From contig CAYUSP010000003.1 in NCBI GenBank assembly GCA_964447405.1, forward strand, positions 372,001-436,000: a stretch of 64,000 bases of DNA, in the 5' to 3' direction. Of the stretch, positions 63,257 through 64,000 are shown one piece after another. The number at the start of each line of letters is the position of its first letter. The first letter of the stretch is position 1. A program made the position numbers and the translations under genes. The DNA comes from JALNZF01 sp964447405 (GTDB lineage: Bacteria > Nitrospirota > UBA9217). A model generated the notes under the pieces. It had not been told where the DNA came from. It was given only the letters and a program-made list of their open reading frames with translations, and did not search any database.

Positions 63257-63607
63257 ATGCATTACGTCGATGGATTTGTGATACCGTTACCGAAGAAAAA
63301 CCTGAAAGTATATACCCGAATGGCCAGGATGGGAAAAGAGATGTGGATGAAGCACGGCGCCATCGATTATAAGGAGTGCGTTGGAGAGGATTTGGAGAGG
63401 ACGGGGGGGACGACTTTTTCACGACTGATGAAGTTGAAGCCCGGCGAGACCGTGGTTTTCTCATGGATCGTTTACAAGTCCCGGGCGCACCGCGACCGCG
63501 TCAATGCAAAGGTGATGAAAGAGATGGAAAAGATGAGCCTGGAGGAGATGCCCTTCGACATGAAACGCATGGTGTATGGCGGTTTCAAGGTCCTCGTTGA
63601 CATATAG
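63257..63607 (+). CDS. cassette 12: DUF1428-family protein
   Basis: A 116-residue soluble protein of the DUF1428/YbaA family: MHYVDGFVIPLPKKNLKVY, HGAIDYKECVGEDLE, and KLKPGETVVFSWIVYKSRAHRD are near-consensus. Family length is about 115-120. GGAGG lies 5 bases before the ATG at 63257; the longer reading begins in attC11. Its function is unknown. It is one of two cassette genes here with a clear widely spread family. Confidence 0.9.
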   Translation: MHYVDGFVIPLPKKNLKVYTRMARMGKEMWMKHGAIDYKECVGEDLERTGGTTFSRLMKLKPGETVVFSWIVYKSRAHRDRVNAKVMKEMEKMSLEEMPFDMKRMVYGGFKVLVDI

Positions 63608-63621
63608 TATTTCATCACGGA

Positions 63622-63674
63622 ACATAACAAGCGAGTGAGTCGCGAGGAGCACGCTCCTCACCAGCGTGTTGTCA
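63622..63674 (+). other. attC12 recombination site
   Basis: ACATAAC ... GTTGTCA, the shortest site (53 bp). GAGTGAG / CTCAC arms and an alternative perfect hairpin GAGGAGC / GCTCCTC. Confidence 0.85.
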
Positions 63675-63722
63675 GTGATAAATTTGAATATTGAAAATAT
63701 GACGCAGAAGAGGGAACTTATT

Positions 63723-64000
63723 ATGCATTCACCATCTGTATCTGTGGAAGAACTGAATGACATCCTGGCAGGCACACCATTTCTAAAGCCATATGGGTTT
63801 ATTGTAAAGGCATGTGCTCCAAACGAGTGCACGCTACTTGTTCCGTTTATGCCTTCGCTCGAGCGACCAGGGGGGCTGGTCAGCGGCATGATGTTAATGG
63901 GAGCGGCGGACGTCGCAATGTGGCTTGCAATCATGACTCTTCGGGGAACGAGTGAGCGTTGGGTTACTTCGGACATGAAAACAGCATTTCTGCGGGGTGC
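63723..64000 (+). CDS. cassette 13: hotdog-fold thioesterase-like protein, partial
   Basis: The first 92 residues of a gene that leaves the window. From about residue 48 the sequence (RPGGLVSGMMLMGAADVAMWLAI) matches the central helix of PaaI/YbgC-type hotdog thioesterases, with the Gly-x-x-x-Asp turn. GAGGGA lies ahead of the ATG at 63723; an in-frame ATG at 63699 is possible. It probably acts on acyl-CoA; the active-site aspartate in AADVAMW is likely. Confidence 0.75.
   Translation, partial: MHSPSVSVEELNDILAGTPFLKPYGFIVKACAPNECTLLVPFMPSLERPGGLVSGMMLMGAADVAMWLAIMTLRGTSERWVTSDMKTAFLRG

Larger units (their letters stand above)
52803..64000. mobile_element. chromosomal integron: intI, attI and 12 complete cassettes plus one partial
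   Basis: A minus-strand integrase gene, divergent promoters, a putative attI and a plus-strand array of cassettes separated by attC sites of 53-61 bp. Cassettes as read from GTT to GTT: 54469-55435, 55436-56802, 56803-57340, 57341-58053, 58054-59059, 59060-59932, 59933-60546, 60547-61098, 61099-61698, 61699-62350, 62351-63228, 63229-63668, and one from 63669 that leaves the window. All genes point the same way, as integron capture requires. Cassette genes look AT-richer than the backbone. The right end is not in the window. Confidence 0.95.

Noticed and set aside
55381..63674. Regularly spaced palindromic repeats that could suggest a CRISPR array
   Set aside because: Spacing is 0.4-1.4 kb with whole genes between, and the sites have attC boxes; there are no short spacers and no cas genes.

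Overview
The window reads as a piece of the chromosome of an anaerobic, Gram-negative sulfur-metabolising bacterium, most likely a Nitrospirota (Thermodesulfovibrionia-like) lineage. This rests on a complete dsr cluster that combines the reductive marker dsrD with dsrEFH, on genes for lipoproteins, TolC, MacA and RlpA, and on backbone genes of moderately high GC. A Desulfobacterota relative cannot be excluded from sequence alone.

Layout. 0.2-3.6 kb: coaD and rsmD (minus strand) facing an nfeD-slipin membrane-protease pair (plus strand). 3.6-16 kb: one long minus-strand dsr locus, transcribed dsrA, dsrB, dsrD, dsrN, a zinc-ribbon gene, dsrC, ferredoxin, dsrH, dsrE, dsrF, an RsbRD_N-like gene, dsrM, dsrK, dsrJ, dsrO, dsrP, ferredoxin. 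Together these can reduce sulfite (DsrAB), carry the sulfur on DsrC, and link the trisulfide to the menaquinone pool (DsrMKJOP). 16.7-27.5 kb: osmC, then cysE, a DUF4124 gene, ispF, ispD, an MglA-like GTPase, an inositol-phosphatase-family gene, uvrC, a radical SAM gene, a ferredoxin-like gene and uvrB. 27.8-31 kb: small accessory genes and a degraded transposase. 31-42 kb: pepN, then a MacAB/TolC-type efflux locus headed by an ECF sigma factor, its anti-sigma factor and a Spy/CpxP-like sensor. 42-52.7 kb: a kinase-like protein, pepA, rlpA, several small exported proteins, nth, a fatty acid hydroxylase, a DUF1499 lipoprotein and typA.

52.8-64.0 kb is a chromosomal integron. A divergent tyrosine recombinase with the integron-specific insertion (intI, minus strand) has an added N-terminal region. 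Its consensus promoter carries a GAAC-N4-GTTC LexA-type palindrome in the spacer. Facing it is a consensus cassette promoter (Pc), a leader with a perfect 10-bp inverted repeat, a putative attI, and then 12 complete gene cassettes plus one running off the window, separated by 12 attC hairpins of 53-61 bp. Most cassette genes are of unknown function and encode exported, lipoprotein or membrane proteins; they look AT-richer than the backbone. Four attC sites are almost identical to one another although their cassettes are unrelated.

Across the backbone, the gaps between genes hold a dispersed family of inverted repeats with ACCGCAGAGGACGCAGAG-like, CCACGGATGAACACGGAT-like and GCGCAAAGCCGC-like arms. 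No rRNA, tRNA or CRISPR array was found by reading.
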